Below are positions 1 to 9,008 of a DNA stretch of 64,000 bases, piece by piece. Position numbers and translations under genes: made by a program. Source of the DNA: Corallococcus sp. AS-1-6 (GTDB taxonomy: Bacteria > Myxococcota > Myxococcia > Myxococcales > Myxococcaceae). Positions within the stretch are counted from its first letter, which is position 1; each line of letters starts with the position of its first letter. The notes under the pieces were generated by a model. That model was not told the origin of the DNA and did no database searches. It was given only the letters and a program-made list of their open reading frames with translations. The stretch covers positions 62,001 through 126,000 of the forward strand of contig NZ_JAIQDE010000003.1 in the NCBI RefSeq assembly GCF_020037015.1, written 5' to 3'.

Positions 1-1
1 G

Positions 2-508
2 TGCCTCCAGCCGTTCGTGAAGAACCCGAAGCGCTACTGGACGTCCGGGCTCGCGCTGGGCGTGCACGTGGCCCTGTCCGCGGCCGTCTGGCACTTCTTC
101 GGGCTGGGCGTCTACCTCACCGCCTTCGTGGGGCCGCTGTTCGCCGCGTACGCGCTGGGCACGTACCTGTTCTACGCGCAGCACAACTTCGACGACGTGG
201 CCATCCTGCCGGAGGCGGCGTGGAACCACGCGGACGCGGCGCTGGAGGCCAGCAGCTACATGCGCTTCGGGCCGGTGATGGAGTGGTTCACGGGCAACAT
301 CGGCTACCACCACGTGCACCACCTCAACCCGCGCATCCCGTTCTACCGGCTGCCGGAGGCGATGGCGTCCATCCCGGAGCTCCAGGGGCCGCACGTCACC
401 ACGCTCACGCTGAAGGACATCGCCGGGTGCCTGCGGCTGAACCTGTGGGATCCGTCGCTGAAGCGGATGGTGCGCTACCGCGACGTGCAGGTGGCGCCGG
501 GCGCCTGA
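2..508 (+). CDS. Fatty acid desaturase, C-terminal part (gene begins before the window)
   Basis: Only the last 168 residues are in the window, read from base 2; the true start lies upstream. The fragment has a hydrophobic membrane stretch, then FYAQHNFDD (the QHxFE-like box of bacterial acyl desaturases) and the third histidine box YHHVHHLNPRIPFY, which binds the di-iron centre in integral-membrane desaturases. The family introduces double bonds into lipid acyl chains at the cytoplasmic membrane. The first histidine boxes are outside the window, so regiospecificity (delta-12 or other) cannot be judged. The stop is at 506-508, and the next gene is convergent. Confidence 0.85.
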   Translation, partial: CLQPFVKNPKRYWTSGLALGVHVALSAAVWHFFGLGVYLTAFVGPLFAAYALGTYLFYAQHNFDDVAILPEAAWNHADAALEASSYMRFGPVMEWFTGNIGYHHVHHLNPRIPFYRLPEAMASIPELQGPHVTTLTLKDIAGCLRLNLWDPSLKRMVRYRDVQVAPGA

Positions 509-581
509 AGAAGCACGGCGACGAACCTCGGCCCGGCGGGTCCGTTCGGGGCCCGCCCGAGGGACCCACCGGGCCGGGGTG

Positions 582-1058
582 TCAAGGCTTCAAGAGCGCG
601 TGCAGGGCGTTGGCGTGCGCCTCCTCGTCGGCGAGGAGCTCCTCCAGGAGCCGCCGCGTGGTGGGGTCGCGCTCCGCGAAGTAGGGGATGAGGTCGCGGT
701 ACGACGCGATGGCGACGCGCTCCGCCTCCAGGTTCTCGCGCAGCAGCTCCACCAGCGTCCGCCCCTCGTCGTCCCGGGTGTCACCGCTGGACATGAGTCC
801 TCCAAGGTTGAAGTCCGGCCGGCCGCCCAGTTGCTGGATGCGCTCGGCCAGCCGGAGCGCGTGGTCCTGTTCGTCGCGAGCGTGCAGGCCGAACGCGGCC
901 CTCATCGCGTCGTGACAGGCGCCTCCCGCCAGCAGGGCATGGCGCGTGTAGCGCCGCACACAGACCACCTTGGTCGCCAGCGCGGCGTTGAGCAGCGTGA
1001 TGCGGACCCCCAGGTCCCCCAGCTCGGTGTCGGACGGCTGCGACTGCATGTCGGCCAT
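582..1058 (-). CDS. Ferritin-like di-iron protein
   Basis: A 158-residue, mainly helical protein. Two carboxylate/histidine clusters, HARDEQDH and LADEEAHANALH, have the ExxH spacing of the bacterioferritin/Dps-type four-helix fold, and GLRLAERIQQLGG-like sequence follows the first. It is probably a cytoplasmic iron-storage, peroxide-detoxifying or DNA-protecting protein. The start MADMQ at 1058 is preferred because the upstream extension to 1184 is low-complexity and unlike the family. It is convergent with the desaturase and divergent from the helicase. It could instead be a di-iron protein of another ferritin-like subfamily. Confidence 0.75.
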   Translation of the reverse strand: MADMQSQPSDTELGDLGVRITLLNAALATKVVCVRRYTRHALLAGGACHDAMRAAFGLHARDEQDHALRLAERIQQLGGRPDFNLGGLMSSGDTRDDEGRTLVELLRENLEAERVAIASYRDLIPYFAERDPTTRRLLEELLADEEAHANALHALLKP

Positions 1059-1269
1059 GGAAGTGCCCCCGGGCGGCTGCGTGTCCGGAAGCTGGGGGGC
1101 CCGGGCGGCGCCGTCCATCCCACCTGCCCCCGCGTGCCGGGAGCGCCGCGCCTGTCCGTCCCGCCCCCCGACGCCTGCCTCCACGCCGGGCGGCGGGCGG
1201 GGACGTTGTTCGCGAACATCCCTTGCGGCCTCCGGGGCGGAGCAGGGGGTTCGGGGTTAGTCTTCGCCA

Positions 1270-3687
1270 ATGAGCTCGAGCCCATCCAGCCGGCCGTCCG
1301 TCGTCGTGGCGGAGCTGGGGCCCACGAACACCGGGAAGACCTACCGCGCCATCGAACGGATGCTCGAGCACGACTCCGGCATCATCGGCCTGCCGCTCCG
1401 CCTGCTCGCCCGTGAGGTCTACGACCGGGTGACCGCGAAGGTGGGCGAGGGCCGGGTCGCGCTGATGACGGGCGAGGAGAAGCGCGTTCCGCCCCGGCCC
1501 GACTACTGGATCTGCACCGTGGAGGCGATGCCGACCGACCGGGAGGTGGACTTCCTCGCGGTGGATGAGATCCAGCTCGCCGCGCACCGGGAGCGCGGGC
1601 ACGTCTTCACGGACCGGCTGCTGCACGCGCGCGGGCGCAAGGAGACCTGGTTCCTGGGCGCGGACACCATGCGGCCCATGGTGCAGGCGCTGATTCCGCA
1701 TGCGTCCATGAAGCGCGCCACGCGCCTGTCGCAGTTGCGCTACGCCGGGCGCCGCTCGCTGAAGAGCCTGCCGCCGCGCTCGGCGGTGGTCGCGTTCTCC
1801 GCGGACCGCGTCTACGAGCTGGCGGAGTCGCTGCGCCGCCTGCGGGGCGGGGTGGCGGTGGTGCTGGGCGCGCTGTCGCCCCGGACGCGCAACGCGCAGG
1901 TGGCCATGTATCAATCCGGCGAGGTCCAATACCTCGTGGCCACGGATGCCATTGGCATGGGGTTGAACCTGGACCTCAACCACGTGGCCTTCGCGACGCT
2001 CTCCAAGTACGACGGCGCCGAACAGCGCGACTTGTATCCGGACGAGCTGGCGCAGATCGCCGGCCGCGCGGGGCGCCACCTCAACGACGGGAGCTTCGGC
2101 GCGCTGAACACGCTGCCGGAGCTGCCGCCGCGCATCGTCTCCGCCATCGAGTCCCACCGCTTCCCGGCGGTGCGCAGCCTCATCTGGCGCAACTCCTCGC
2201 TGGACTTCGCGAGCCCGGAGGCGCTGCTGGACTCCCTGTCGCGAGCGCCGAGAGACAGCGCCTTCGTCCGGGTGGAGCGCGCGGACGACTTCGACGCGCT
2301 CAAGGGCCTGTCGGCGGTGCCGGCCATCCGCGAGCTCACCACCGACAAGGCGTCCGTGGAGCTGTTGTGGCAGGTCTGCCAGGTGCCGGACTTCCGCAAG
2401 GGGCTCTTCGGGCAGCACGTCGCGCTCTTGCGCGAGACCTTCCTCCAGCTCACGGCCGGGGACGGGAAGCTGGACCCCACCTGGCTGGGCCGGCAGGTGT
2501 CGCCGCTGGATGACGCCTCCGGTGACATCCACACGTTGATGGACCGGCTCGCCGCCATCCGCATCTGGACGTACATCAGCCATCGTCCGGGCTGGCTGAA
2601 CGACGCGGAGGCCTGGCAGGAGCGCACGCGCCGCATCGAGGACGCGCTGGGGGATGCCCTGCATGAGCGGCTGGTGGAGCGCTTCGTGCAGCGGGCCGCG
2701 AGGCGGAGCGCGCGCCGCTTCGTGAGGGCCAGCGCGCAGCCGCAGGCCGGTGCCTCGGACAGTCCGTTCGCGAAGCTGGGGCAGTTGTTGACGGAGGTGC
2801 CGGGCGCGGAGGGCGGGCTGATGACGGAGGAGCAGTTCGTCCAGCGCGTGGTGGACGCGACGCACGACGCCTTCGACGTGGACGCGGCGGGGCGCATCTC
2901 GTTCGAAACACAGCCACTGGCCCGGCTGGTGCGGGGGCGCGACCGGCGCTCGCCGCAGTTGGCGTTGGCGGAGCCGGAGGTGTGGACGGGCGGCGCGCGT
3001 CAGCGATTGGAGCGCCGGTTGGTGGCGCTGGCCAGGGACCTGGTCACGGAGGCGATGGGAGGCTTTCCGGCGGAGTCCTTCACGGGCGAGGGCCGCGCGC
3101 CGGCGATGCGGGGCGTGGCCTACCGGCTGGCGGAGGGGCTGGGCGTCATCTCCCAGGGAGAGGCGCGAGAGCAGTGGCGGCTCCTGGACGAGGCGTCGCG
3201 GGAGCGGCTGAAGGCGCAGGGCGTCCACGAGGGCCAGCGTTTCCTCTACGTCACTCAGGCCCTGTCACCGCAGGCCCTGGAGCGGCGGGCCATGTTGACG
3301 GCGCTGTTCCAGCAGGCGCCATGTCCGCAGGGAATCCCGCAGGAGCCGGCGCTGAACGTCTCGGCGCTGGCCGGGCAGAGCGCGAGGGCCTTCGGCTACG
3401 AGGTCATCGGGCCGGTGGCGCTGCGCATCGACATCGTCGAGCGGCTGGCCGAAGGACTGCGGAACCCGCAGGGCGCGAAGCAGGTGCACGCGCTCATGCA
3501 GCAACTGCGATTGGACGGCGGCGTGCGGGCGCAGGTGCTGCGAGCGTTGGGAGGCCAGCCTCAAGGCGCTGCCTCGAAGCGGCGGCGCCGCAGGCGGGGA
3601 CGGAAGCCATCCGCGACGGCGCCGGAGGCGGGAGGTGTCCGAGGTCGTGAGACGGCAGGCTCGGGCCGGCTCAACGACCGTCCGTGA
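1270..3687 (+). CDS. SUV3-like superfamily 2 RNA helicase
   Basis: An 805-residue helicase. Visible motifs are Walker A GPTNTGKT at residues 17-24, the unusual motif II DEIQ at 99-102, ATDAIGMGLNL at 225-234 (motif V) and QIAGRAGR at 262-269 (motif VI). GPTNTGKT plus DEIQ is the signature of mitochondrial SUV3 and its alphaproteobacterial relatives, which unwind RNA for degradation. After the helicase core a long C-terminal region of about 450 residues ends in a run of arginine/lysine (RRRRRRGRK) that could bind RNA. The start ATG follows a 210-base gap. RNA turnover is inferred from the family; no partner nuclease is adjacent, although RNase R is encoded at 59.3 kb. Confidence 0.88.
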   Translation: MSSSPSSRPSVVVAELGPTNTGKTYRAIERMLEHDSGIIGLPLRLLAREVYDRVTAKVGEGRVALMTGEEKRVPPRPDYWICTVEAMPTDREVDFLAVDEIQLAAHRERGHVFTDRLLHARGRKETWFLGADTMRPMVQALIPHASMKRATRLSQLRYAGRRSLKSLPPRSAVVAFSADRVYELAESLRRLRGGVAVVLGALSPRTRNAQVAMYQSGEVQYLVATDAIGMGLNLDLNHVAFATLSKYDGAEQRDLYPDELAQIAGRAGRHLNDGSFGALNTLPELPPRIVSAIESHRFPAVRSLIWRNSSLDFASPEALLDSLSRAPRDSAFVRVERADDFDALKGLSAVPAIRELTTDKASVELLWQVCQVPDFRKGLFGQHVALLRETFLQLTAGDGKLDPTWLGRQVSPLDDASGDIHTLMDRLAAIRIWTYISHRPGWLNDAEAWQERTRRIEDALGDALHERLVERFVQRAARRSARRFVRASAQPQAGASDSPFAKLGQLLTEVPGAEGGLMTEEQFVQRVVDATHDAFDVDAAGRISFETQPLARLVRGRDRRSPQLALAEPEVWTGGARQRLERRLVALARDLVTEAMGGFPAESFTGEGRAPAMRGVAYRLAEGLGVISQGEAREQWRLLDEASRERLKAQGVHEGQRFLYVTQALSPQALERRAMLTALFQQAPCPQGIPQEPALNVSALAGQSARAFGYEVIGPVALRIDIVERLAEGLRNPQGAKQVHALMQQLRLDGGVRAQVLRALGGQPQGAASKRRRRRRGRKPSATAPEAGGVRGRETAGSGRLNDRP

Positions 3688-3730
3688 AGCACTGGGGCCT
3701 GCTCTGGCACCTCGCTGAACCGCGGAGGGG

Positions 3731-3750
3731 GGCCTGCCAGGGAGCAGGCC
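3731..3750. terminator. Hairpin after the helicase gene
   Basis: GGCCTGC and GCAGGCC form a perfect 7-bp stem with a 6-base loop, 44 bases after the helicase stop. No T-run follows, so intrinsic termination is uncertain; it may be only a GC-rich inverted repeat. Confidence 0.3.
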
Positions 3751-3848
3751 GGCGGCCCGGGAGGAGGGGAGGCGACGAATCCGCGCGGGGCCTGCCCTGA
3801 TTCGCCTATACGCTGGCCCCGTCTCCCTCCCAGTCCGGTGGTCGTCCC

Positions 3849-5567
3849 ATGAGCAGTGGTCGTGCCCTCTCGCCAGTCCTCCTCGTCGGTGCCGGAACGG
3901 GCGAAGCCACGTGCGGCATCCTCTACCTGGCGAGCTACCTGCGGCGTGGCGGGATTGAAGCCTTCGTGCGGCTGTGGGACGGGGATGAGAGCGCGGGCGA
4001 GGTGACGCAGTCCTTCGAGCGCCTCATCGCGCGCGTGCGCCCCAAGCTCATCGGCATCAGCCTGAAGTGGTTCCACCACGTGGATCGCGCGCTGCTCATC
4101 GCGCGAACCATCCGGAAGATCGACCCGTCCATCCGCATCGTCGTGGGCGGCAACTCCGCGTCGTACTGGTGGAAGGAGTTGAGCGCCTACGACTGCATCG
4201 ACCACGTCATCCTGGGCGACGGCGAAGTCCCCCTGCTGGCGCTCTGCAACGGCGAAGAGGCCCCGCCCAACTGCGTGACGCGGCACCCGGACGGCCGTCC
4301 CCGCAGGCTGCCGCTGGCGTACGTGCAGCGCGCCACCAACACGCAGGACGTCTACTACTCGCACTTCAACGAGCTCTTCCTCAGCCAGATGGACGCGCAC
4401 TCCTTCTCCGGCTGGGTCGCGCCCGGCAAGGGCTGCGGCGAGAACTGCCTCTATTGCGGCGGCGCTCGCGGCAACCAGAAGGCGGACTTCGGCCGCGCGA
4501 AGCCGTTCCTGCGCGCGGAAGAGAACGTGCGCCGCGACCACCAGGAGATCGCCAGCCGGACCTGGCAGATGCGCTACGACTTCGCGGGCAGCACGGCGGA
4601 GTTCCTCGGGAGCACCTGGGCCGGCGTGGACCTGTCGCGCCACTGCTGCACGTACTTCCTCTGGGGCGTGCCGCGCGTGGAGCTGGTCGCGGCGCTGGCG
4701 GAGACCTTCCAGCGCATCTACATGGTCATCGACATCGGCTGCTTCTCCGAACAGCAGCGGCTGGAGCAGATGTCCAAGGGCCTGCTCAAGCCTTGCGCGA
4801 AGGACCGCGAGCTGCTCGACGTCATCGAGTCCGTCCGTCGCCATCCCAACGTGGAGGTTGAAATCTCTGGCATCGGCGGCCTGCCGTTCATGAACCGGGA
4901 GCGGCTCGCGGAGGAGCTGCGGCTGGTGGAGCGCATCATCGGCCTGGACTGCGTGGTGGGCTACCAGCGGCTGGAGGCGCAGCCCGGAGCGCTCGTCACG
5001 GAGCACCCCGCGCGCTTCGACATGGTGACGGAGGCGAAGACGTTCGCGGAGTTCCTCGACTACTTCGAGCGCCGCGAGCCCGGTGACGTCTCCGTGCCGA
5101 TGATCCGCTTCAAGGACAAGGAGCTGGAGGCCGCGGTGCAGCGCAACTCGGACCGGGTGGACGCCCTGGCCTGGAAGCACCGGGAGGCGAGGAAGCGCGT
5201 GGAACTCAACGGCCGCACGCGGCTCAAGAACACCGCGCCGTCGACGAAGCGCTTCACGCTGGGCGACTGGCTGGGAAGCCACCGGGCCCCCGCGAAGCTG
5301 GCGAAGGAGCCGGTGACGGTCCTGCGCTCGGTGGATGGAATCACCCTGAGCTGCGCGCCGTCCGTCAACCCGCGCAAGTTCACCGACCCCACGCTGACCC
5401 AGGGCGACGACGGCGCCATCCTCCTCGCTGCCCTGGCCGCCTTCGAGCAGCCCACCACCGTCTCCAGCGCGGTGACACACCTGGGCACGAAGGCGAGGCT
5501 GGATCCGCACTCCGCCCGCGAGGTCATCGACCACCTGGTGGACGGACGCTTCCTCCAGCCGGCGTAG
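3849..5567 (+). CDS. Cobalamin-binding radical SAM protein of unknown substrate
   Basis: 572 residues. The N-terminal 130 residues have a Rossmann-like B12-binding layout (strand-turn at LLVGAGTGEA, then IGISLKW, IRIVVGGNS and HVILGDGE). The radical SAM cluster is C196-x3-C200-x2-C203 in GKGCGENCLYCGG. This arrangement is typical of class B methylases and other B12-dependent radical SAM enzymes that act on complex natural-product, lipid or peptide substrates. The residues after about 450 look like a winged-helix or accessory domain. No biosynthetic gene cluster flanks it, so the substrate cannot be inferred. The start ATG follows a 160-base intergenic region. It is convergent with the next lipoprotein gene. 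Confidence 0.82.
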   Translation: MSSGRALSPVLLVGAGTGEATCGILYLASYLRRGGIEAFVRLWDGDESAGEVTQSFERLIARVRPKLIGISLKWFHHVDRALLIARTIRKIDPSIRIVVGGNSASYWWKELSAYDCIDHVILGDGEVPLLALCNGEEAPPNCVTRHPDGRPRRLPLAYVQRATNTQDVYYSHFNELFLSQMDAHSFSGWVAPGKGCGENCLYCGGARGNQKADFGRAKPFLRAEENVRRDHQEIASRTWQMRYDFAGSTAEFLGSTWAGVDLSRHCCTYFLWGVPRVELVAALAETFQRIYMVIDIGCFSEQQRLEQMSKGLLKPCAKDRELLDVIESVRRHPNVEVEISGIGGLPFMNRERLAEELRLVERIIGLDCVVGYQRLEAQPGALVTEHPARFDMVTEAKTFAEFLDYFERREPGDVSVPMIRFKDKELEAAVQRNSDRVDALAWKHREARKRVELNGRTRLKNTAPSTKRFTLGDWLGSHRAPAKLAKEPVTVLRSVDGITLSCAPSVNPRKFTDPTLTQGDDGAILLAALAAFEQPTTVSSAVTHLGTKARLDPHSAREVIDHLVDGRFLQPA

Positions 5568-5598
5568 GCACGGTGGCTTCATGAGCCCTGTGCGCCGC

Positions 5599-6327
5599 TC
5601 ACTCGGCCAGCGCACGAGGCGGATGCCCCGTGGGAGGCGTCATCGGCTGCGCGAGTGGAACCGGCTGTCCGGTGACCCGCGCGACCTCCGCGGGCTCCGG
5701 CCCCCGGTTCCAGTACCCCTCGCGAGCCACCACGTGCTCACCCACGGGCTGCGTCTGGCGCATCAGCTCCTGGACCTGTGACTCCGGAAGCAGATGCGTC
5801 CCCACGTCGGGCCGCACGAAGTTGTTCGCGCTCACGAACGACCAGCTCAACCCGGTGCTGATGCCCGGCGGCGCCAGGGGCTGCCAGCCAACGAAGCCAT
5901 TTCCCCAACGCCAGTCCACCCAGGCAGGGGCCCACTCGCTGTCGGGCCACCACACCCAACCCTCCGTCGGCGTGGTGAACCACCGGCCGTAGTGGAAGGG
6001 CGCCCAGCCCCACTCCGAGTCGCTCTCGAAGGTCCATCCCCAATCGCTGGAGACCCACCGGCCGTCGGTGGAATACGGGGTGAAGCCCGCCCCCACCTCC
6101 TCCGGGTTGGGCCGCCAGACCCAACCGACATCCGGCAGGTTCATCCACGTGCCGTAGGGCGCCAGCACCTCCCGGAACTGGGACATGGGGTTGTCCAGGG
6201 GCGTCGAGCTCGACGTCACCTGCGGCCCGAATTCCTCCGGGCCCATGGCGCAGCCGCCGGCTGCCAGGATGGCAAGGACGCTGGTGCCGGTCCGAAGCCA
6301 GCGCACCCGGGGATGCCAGGGGCCCAT
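5599..6327 (-). CDS. Tryptophan-rich exported lipoprotein (DUF6600-like)
   Basis: 242 residues. The N-terminus has a basic start, a hydrophobic core and the lipobox-like LAAGGC, so it is probably a membrane-anchored lipoprotein. The body repeats short Trp/Tyr-rich blocks with the pattern Y-G-x-W and W-x-W/x-P (YGTWMNLPDVGWVWRP, DWGWTFESDSEWGWAPF, YGRWFTTPTEGWVWWP, AWVDWRWGNGFVGWQPL). Such blocks mark the DUF6600/YXWGXW-type surface proteins common in Myxococcota. The function is unknown. It is divergent from the flavoreductase gene, with 110 bases between the starts. Confidence 0.78.
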   Translation of the reverse strand: MGPWHPRVRWLRTGTSVLAILAAGGCAMGPEEFGPQVTSSSTPLDNPMSQFREVLAPYGTWMNLPDVGWVWRPNPEEVGAGFTPYSTDGRWVSSDWGWTFESDSEWGWAPFHYGRWFTTPTEGWVWWPDSEWAPAWVDWRWGNGFVGWQPLAPPGISTGLSWSFVSANNFVRPDVGTHLLPESQVQELMRQTQPVGEHVVAREGYWNRGPEPAEVARVTGQPVPLAQPMTPPTGHPPRALAE

Positions 6328-6437
6328 GTCCGGTTCCTTTCGTGGGGGTCTCTGCCCTGCAAGGTGCGGACGCCTTCACGCAACTTCACGAGCCGTGCGT
6401 GAGAAGGCGGCGTATGAACGCCTGCACGGAGGCTCCA

Positions 6438-7148
6438 ATGGCAAACGCCAAGGCCATGCTGGGCAGCATGCTGGGCCGGTTTCTCTTCACTGAAGCGAAG
6501 GTGACCCAGGTTCGCGAGGTCTCTCGCGCCTTTCGACAGATTGACTGCGAGGGGCCCGCGCTGCGTGCGCAGGGATGGACCCCCGGCGACAAGGTGCAGG
6601 TGTTCCTGCCAGGGCTGGGGATGCGCACGTACACGCCGCTGTCCTGGGACGAAGCGCGAGGGGCCACGGCCTTCCTGGTGTACCTGCACGGCGACAGCCC
6701 GGGAGCGAAGTGGGGCCGCGACGTGCGCACCGGCGACACGGTGCGGTTCTTCGGCCCCCGGCGCTCGGTGGCGCTGGAGTCCGGAGACGCGCCGGTGGTG
6801 CTCTTCGGTGACGAAACGTCCTTCGCGGTGGCGCACGCGCTCCGCACCGGAGCGAAGCGGGACGTCACCCCCATCTTCGAGGTCACCCGCCGCGAGGACT
6901 GCGCGCCCGCGCTGCGCGAGCTGGGCTTCGAGGGCCAGGACGTGGAGCGCACGGCGGGCGACGCGCACCTGACGCAGGTCCACGAACGGCTGCGCGAAGC
7001 CCTGCGCGCGAAGCCCGGCGCGACGCTGGTGATGACAGGCCGGGCGCAGTCCATCCAGGCCCTGCGCTCGAAGCTGCGCGGCGACGGCGAGCGCGCCACG
7101 CCGAAGGTGAAGGCCTACTGGGCGGTGGGCAAGACAGGGCTCGACTGA
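6438..7148 (+). CDS. Siderophore-interacting-type FAD-dependent oxidoreductase
   Basis: 236 residues with the ferredoxin-reductase-like two-domain plan of the SIP (ViuB/FAD_binding_9) family. The FAD-binding segment is MRTYTPLSW (compare RxYTxR), followed by FLVYLHGDSPGAKWGRDVRTGD and GPRRSV. The NAD(P)-binding half begins at VVLFGDETSFAVAHAL. Family members reduce ferric siderophores or serve as general flavin reductases in the cytoplasm. The ATG at 6438 was chosen because GGAGG lies five bases upstream (6428-6432); the in-frame ATG at 6414 has no such site. The gene is convergent with the next one, with one base between the stops. Confidence 0.8.
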   Translation: MANAKAMLGSMLGRFLFTEAKVTQVREVSRAFRQIDCEGPALRAQGWTPGDKVQVFLPGLGMRTYTPLSWDEARGATAFLVYLHGDSPGAKWGRDVRTGDTVRFFGPRRSVALESGDAPVVLFGDETSFAVAHALRTGAKRDVTPIFEVTRREDCAPALRELGFEGQDVERTAGDAHLTQVHERLREALRAKPGATLVMTGRAQSIQALRSKLRGDGERATPKVKAYWAVGKTGLD

Positions 7149-7149
7149 T

Positions 7150-7515
7150 TCAGGCCGGCGCGAACTGGATGCCGCGCAGGAAGTCGTCGCGGTCCCGGGT
7201 GACGCCCGCGGGCCTGCGCTTGGACTTCTGCTTGAGGAAGCGTGAGGCGTCCTGGCGGCGGTAGCAGGTGAGGAGCCGGTCCTCGTCATTGAGGATGAGG
7301 ATCCACCCGCGCGCCTGCCGCGCCAGGGACGAGTCCCGCAGCGCAACCGGCAGGTCACGCTCGTGCACGGTGAGGTGCGTGGCACCACACGCCCGGGCGG
7401 GAGTGCCGAACTCGAGGATGAACGCGATGACCTCCTCGCGCAACCTCCAGCGGGCACACTGCTCGACGAAGAGGCGGGTGAGGGAGAACACGGACGACGC
7501 GGGGCTCTGGCGCAT
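7150..7515 (-). CDS. Small conserved-looking protein of unknown function
   Basis: 121 residues, not confidently assigned to a family. The N-terminal half looks helical. The second half (HLTVHERDLPVAL, then GWILILNDEDRLLTCYRR, and a basic FLKQKSKRR segment) resembles DUF4258-like or RelE-like beta-sheet proteins, but no catalytic signature is certain. It has no signal peptide. It ends one base after the flavoreductase on the opposite strand. Codon use looks like that of its neighbours. Confidence 0.55.
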   Translation of the reverse strand: MRQSPASSVFSLTRLFVEQCARWRLREEVIAFILEFGTPARACGATHLTVHERDLPVALRDSSLARQARGWILILNDEDRLLTCYRRQDASRFLKQKSKRRPAGVTRDRDDFLRGIQFAPA

Positions 7516-7867
7516 GGCGGGCTATCTCCTTGCGCGCTTCCCAATACACGCCGCGTTCCAACGCCCCACGCACGCGATTCCGCGCACTTGCGCGGATCCC
7601 CCAGCGGCCTCGAAAGACATTCCGTCAATCCCGCCCGCGGCCCGTGTCACCCAGGCACAGGCCCTTCACGACGGCCGCCGTCCCCCACGCCGCGTGACGG
7701 CGCCGCTCACTCCCGGGATTGGACCCGTTGTGAAGAAAACCTTCACAGGCCCTTCGGCATTTTGACAGGCTCTCGGAGGGCGGGAACGGGGCAGCATCGC
7801 CCCTCCGGCCTCGCGACGCTGCGTGTAGGGTCGGACGACCACTGGCCGAAGGGATGGACGGGGCACG
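7516..7867. other. 352-base intergenic region without a supported gene
   Basis: No start-to-stop frame here has a ribosome site or recognisable protein. The region contains the 19-base inverted repeat at 7729-7747 and a TTGACA at 7762-7767 that could be a -35 element for the downstream operon, but no convincing -10 sits 16-18 bases beyond it. Confidence 0.5.
7729..7747. promoter_or_regulatory. Perfect 7-bp inverted repeat, possible operator
   Basis: TGTGAAG and CTTCACA flank a 5-base centre (AAAAC), 121 bases upstream of the cytochrome/molybdenum-hydroxylase operon and just before a TTGACA hexamer. The symmetry and AT-rich centre suit a dimeric regulator; no regulator is identified. Confidence 0.35.
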
Positions 7868-8539
7868 ATGAATCTTCGCTCGAAGGCACTGGGAGCCGTG
7901 CTGGGCGCGGGGGCGGCGGGGCTGTCGCTGTCGCTCCTGTTCGGCGCGGGATGCGGAGGCCGCGCGGCGCATCCGGTGGTGATGCCGCCGCCCTCGGATC
8001 CACAAGCGCTCCGGCCGCCAGAGGCCTTCGCGGGCATCCGCGACAAGAAGGAGCGCTCGCGGGCGCTGTTCCTGGAGGCGAGCCGGGTGATGCTGCATCC
8101 CCGCTGCGTCAACTGCCACCCCGTGGGCGACAGTCCGCTCCAGGGTGAGAACAGCCAGGTCCATGATCCGCCGGTGGCCCGGGGCCCCGAGGACCTGGGC
8201 GTGCCGGGCCTGGAGTGCACCTCCTGCCACCAGGACCGCAACGCGCAGTTGGCGCGGGTCCCCGGCGCGCCCAAGTGGCACCTGGCGCCCAAGGTGATGT
8301 TCTGGGAGGGGCGCACGCCGCGCTCGCTGTGCGAACAGTTGAAGGATCCGGCGCGCAACGGCGGCAAGAGCCTGGCGGAGTTGATCGAGCACTCGGCGCA
8401 TGACGAGCTGGTGGGCTGGGGCTGGAAGCCCGGCGCGGACCGGGTCCCGGCGCCGGGATCGCAGGCGGAGTTCGGGGCCCTGGTGGCCGCGTGGGTGAAG
8501 GACGGCGCGGAGTGCCCGCGCGAGGAGAGCCGACCGTGA
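7868..8539 (+). CDS. c-type cytochrome lipoprotein of the molybdenum hydroxylase operon
   Basis: 223 residues. A signal sequence ends at LLFGAGCGG, so it is exported and probably lipid-anchored (the lipobox is not canonical at -3). Two haem-binding motifs are visible, CVNCH at residues 80-84 and CTSCH at 117-121. Its stop overlaps the GTG start of the [2Fe-2S] subunit gene (8536-8538), so the genes are translationally coupled. Inference: it accepts electrons from the hydroxylase on the periplasmic side, replacing the FAD subunit used by cytoplasmic relatives. Confidence 0.82.
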   Translation: MNLRSKALGAVLGAGAAGLSLSLLFGAGCGGRAAHPVVMPPPSDPQALRPPEAFAGIRDKKERSRALFLEASRVMLHPRCVNCHPVGDSPLQGENSQVHDPPVARGPEDLGVPGLECTSCHQDRNAQLARVPGAPKWHLAPKVMFWEGRTPRSLCEQLKDPARNGGKSLAELIEHSAHDELVGWGWKPGADRVPAPGSQAEFGALVAAWVKDGAECPREESRP

Positions 8540-8997
8540 GCATCCGTCTGCGAGTGAATGGAACCGAGCACGTGCTGGACGTGGATCCGGAGATGCCGCT
8601 GCTCTGGGCGCTGCGCGACGTGCTGACCTTGACGGGCACGAAGTACGGCTGCGGCCAGGCGCTCTGCGGCGCGTGCGTGGTGCACATCGACGGCGCGGCG
8701 GTGCGCTCGTGCGTGACGCCGGTGCGCCGCGCGGAGGGCCGCGAGGTGATGACCATTGAAGGCCTGTCGCCGGATGGCTCGCACCCGCTGCAGAAGGCGT
8801 GGGTGGACCTGGCGGTGCCGCAGTGTGGCTTCTGTCAGGCGGGGCAGATCATGACGGCGGCGGCGCTGCTGGCGAAGAAGCCGAAGCCCACCGACGCGGA
8901 GATCGATCAATCGCTGGCGGGCAACCTCTGCCGCTGCGGGACGTACACGCGCATCCGCACCGCCGTGAAGAAGGCGGCGGGACTGCCGACGGAGTGA
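8536..8997 (+). CDS. Isoquinoline 1-oxidoreductase-type alpha subunit, [2Fe-2S] protein
   Basis: 153 residues, starting at a GTG that overlaps the cytochrome stop. It has the plant-type ferredoxin cluster C39-x4-C44-x2-C47...C59 and the all-helical second cluster C97-x2-C100...C132-x-C134 (QCGFCQ and CRCGTY). This is the standard small subunit of xanthine-dehydrogenase-family hydroxylases, carrying electrons from the molybdenum centre. It has no signal peptide of its own, so it would be exported by hitchhiking with the Tat-bearing large subunit. The length and both clusters are complete. Confidence 0.9.
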   Translation: MSIRLRVNGTEHVLDVDPEMPLLWALRDVLTLTGTKYGCGQALCGACVVHIDGAAVRSCVTPVRRAEGREVMTIEGLSPDGSHPLQKAWVDLAVPQCGFCQAGQIMTAAALLAKKPKPTDAEIDQSLAGNLCRCGTYTRIRTAVKKAAGLPTE

Positions 8998-9008
8998 GGG
9001 CCGCCACC

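Noticed and set aside
781-3228. Long minus-strand open frame opposite the helicase
   Set aside because: Composition is low-complexity Arg/His/Ala with no motif; the plus-strand helicase motifs are unambiguous.
7762-7784. TTGACA as part of a promoter for the molybdenum hydroxylase operon
   Set aside because: No acceptable -10 hexamer lies 16-18 bases downstream, so a promoter was not called.
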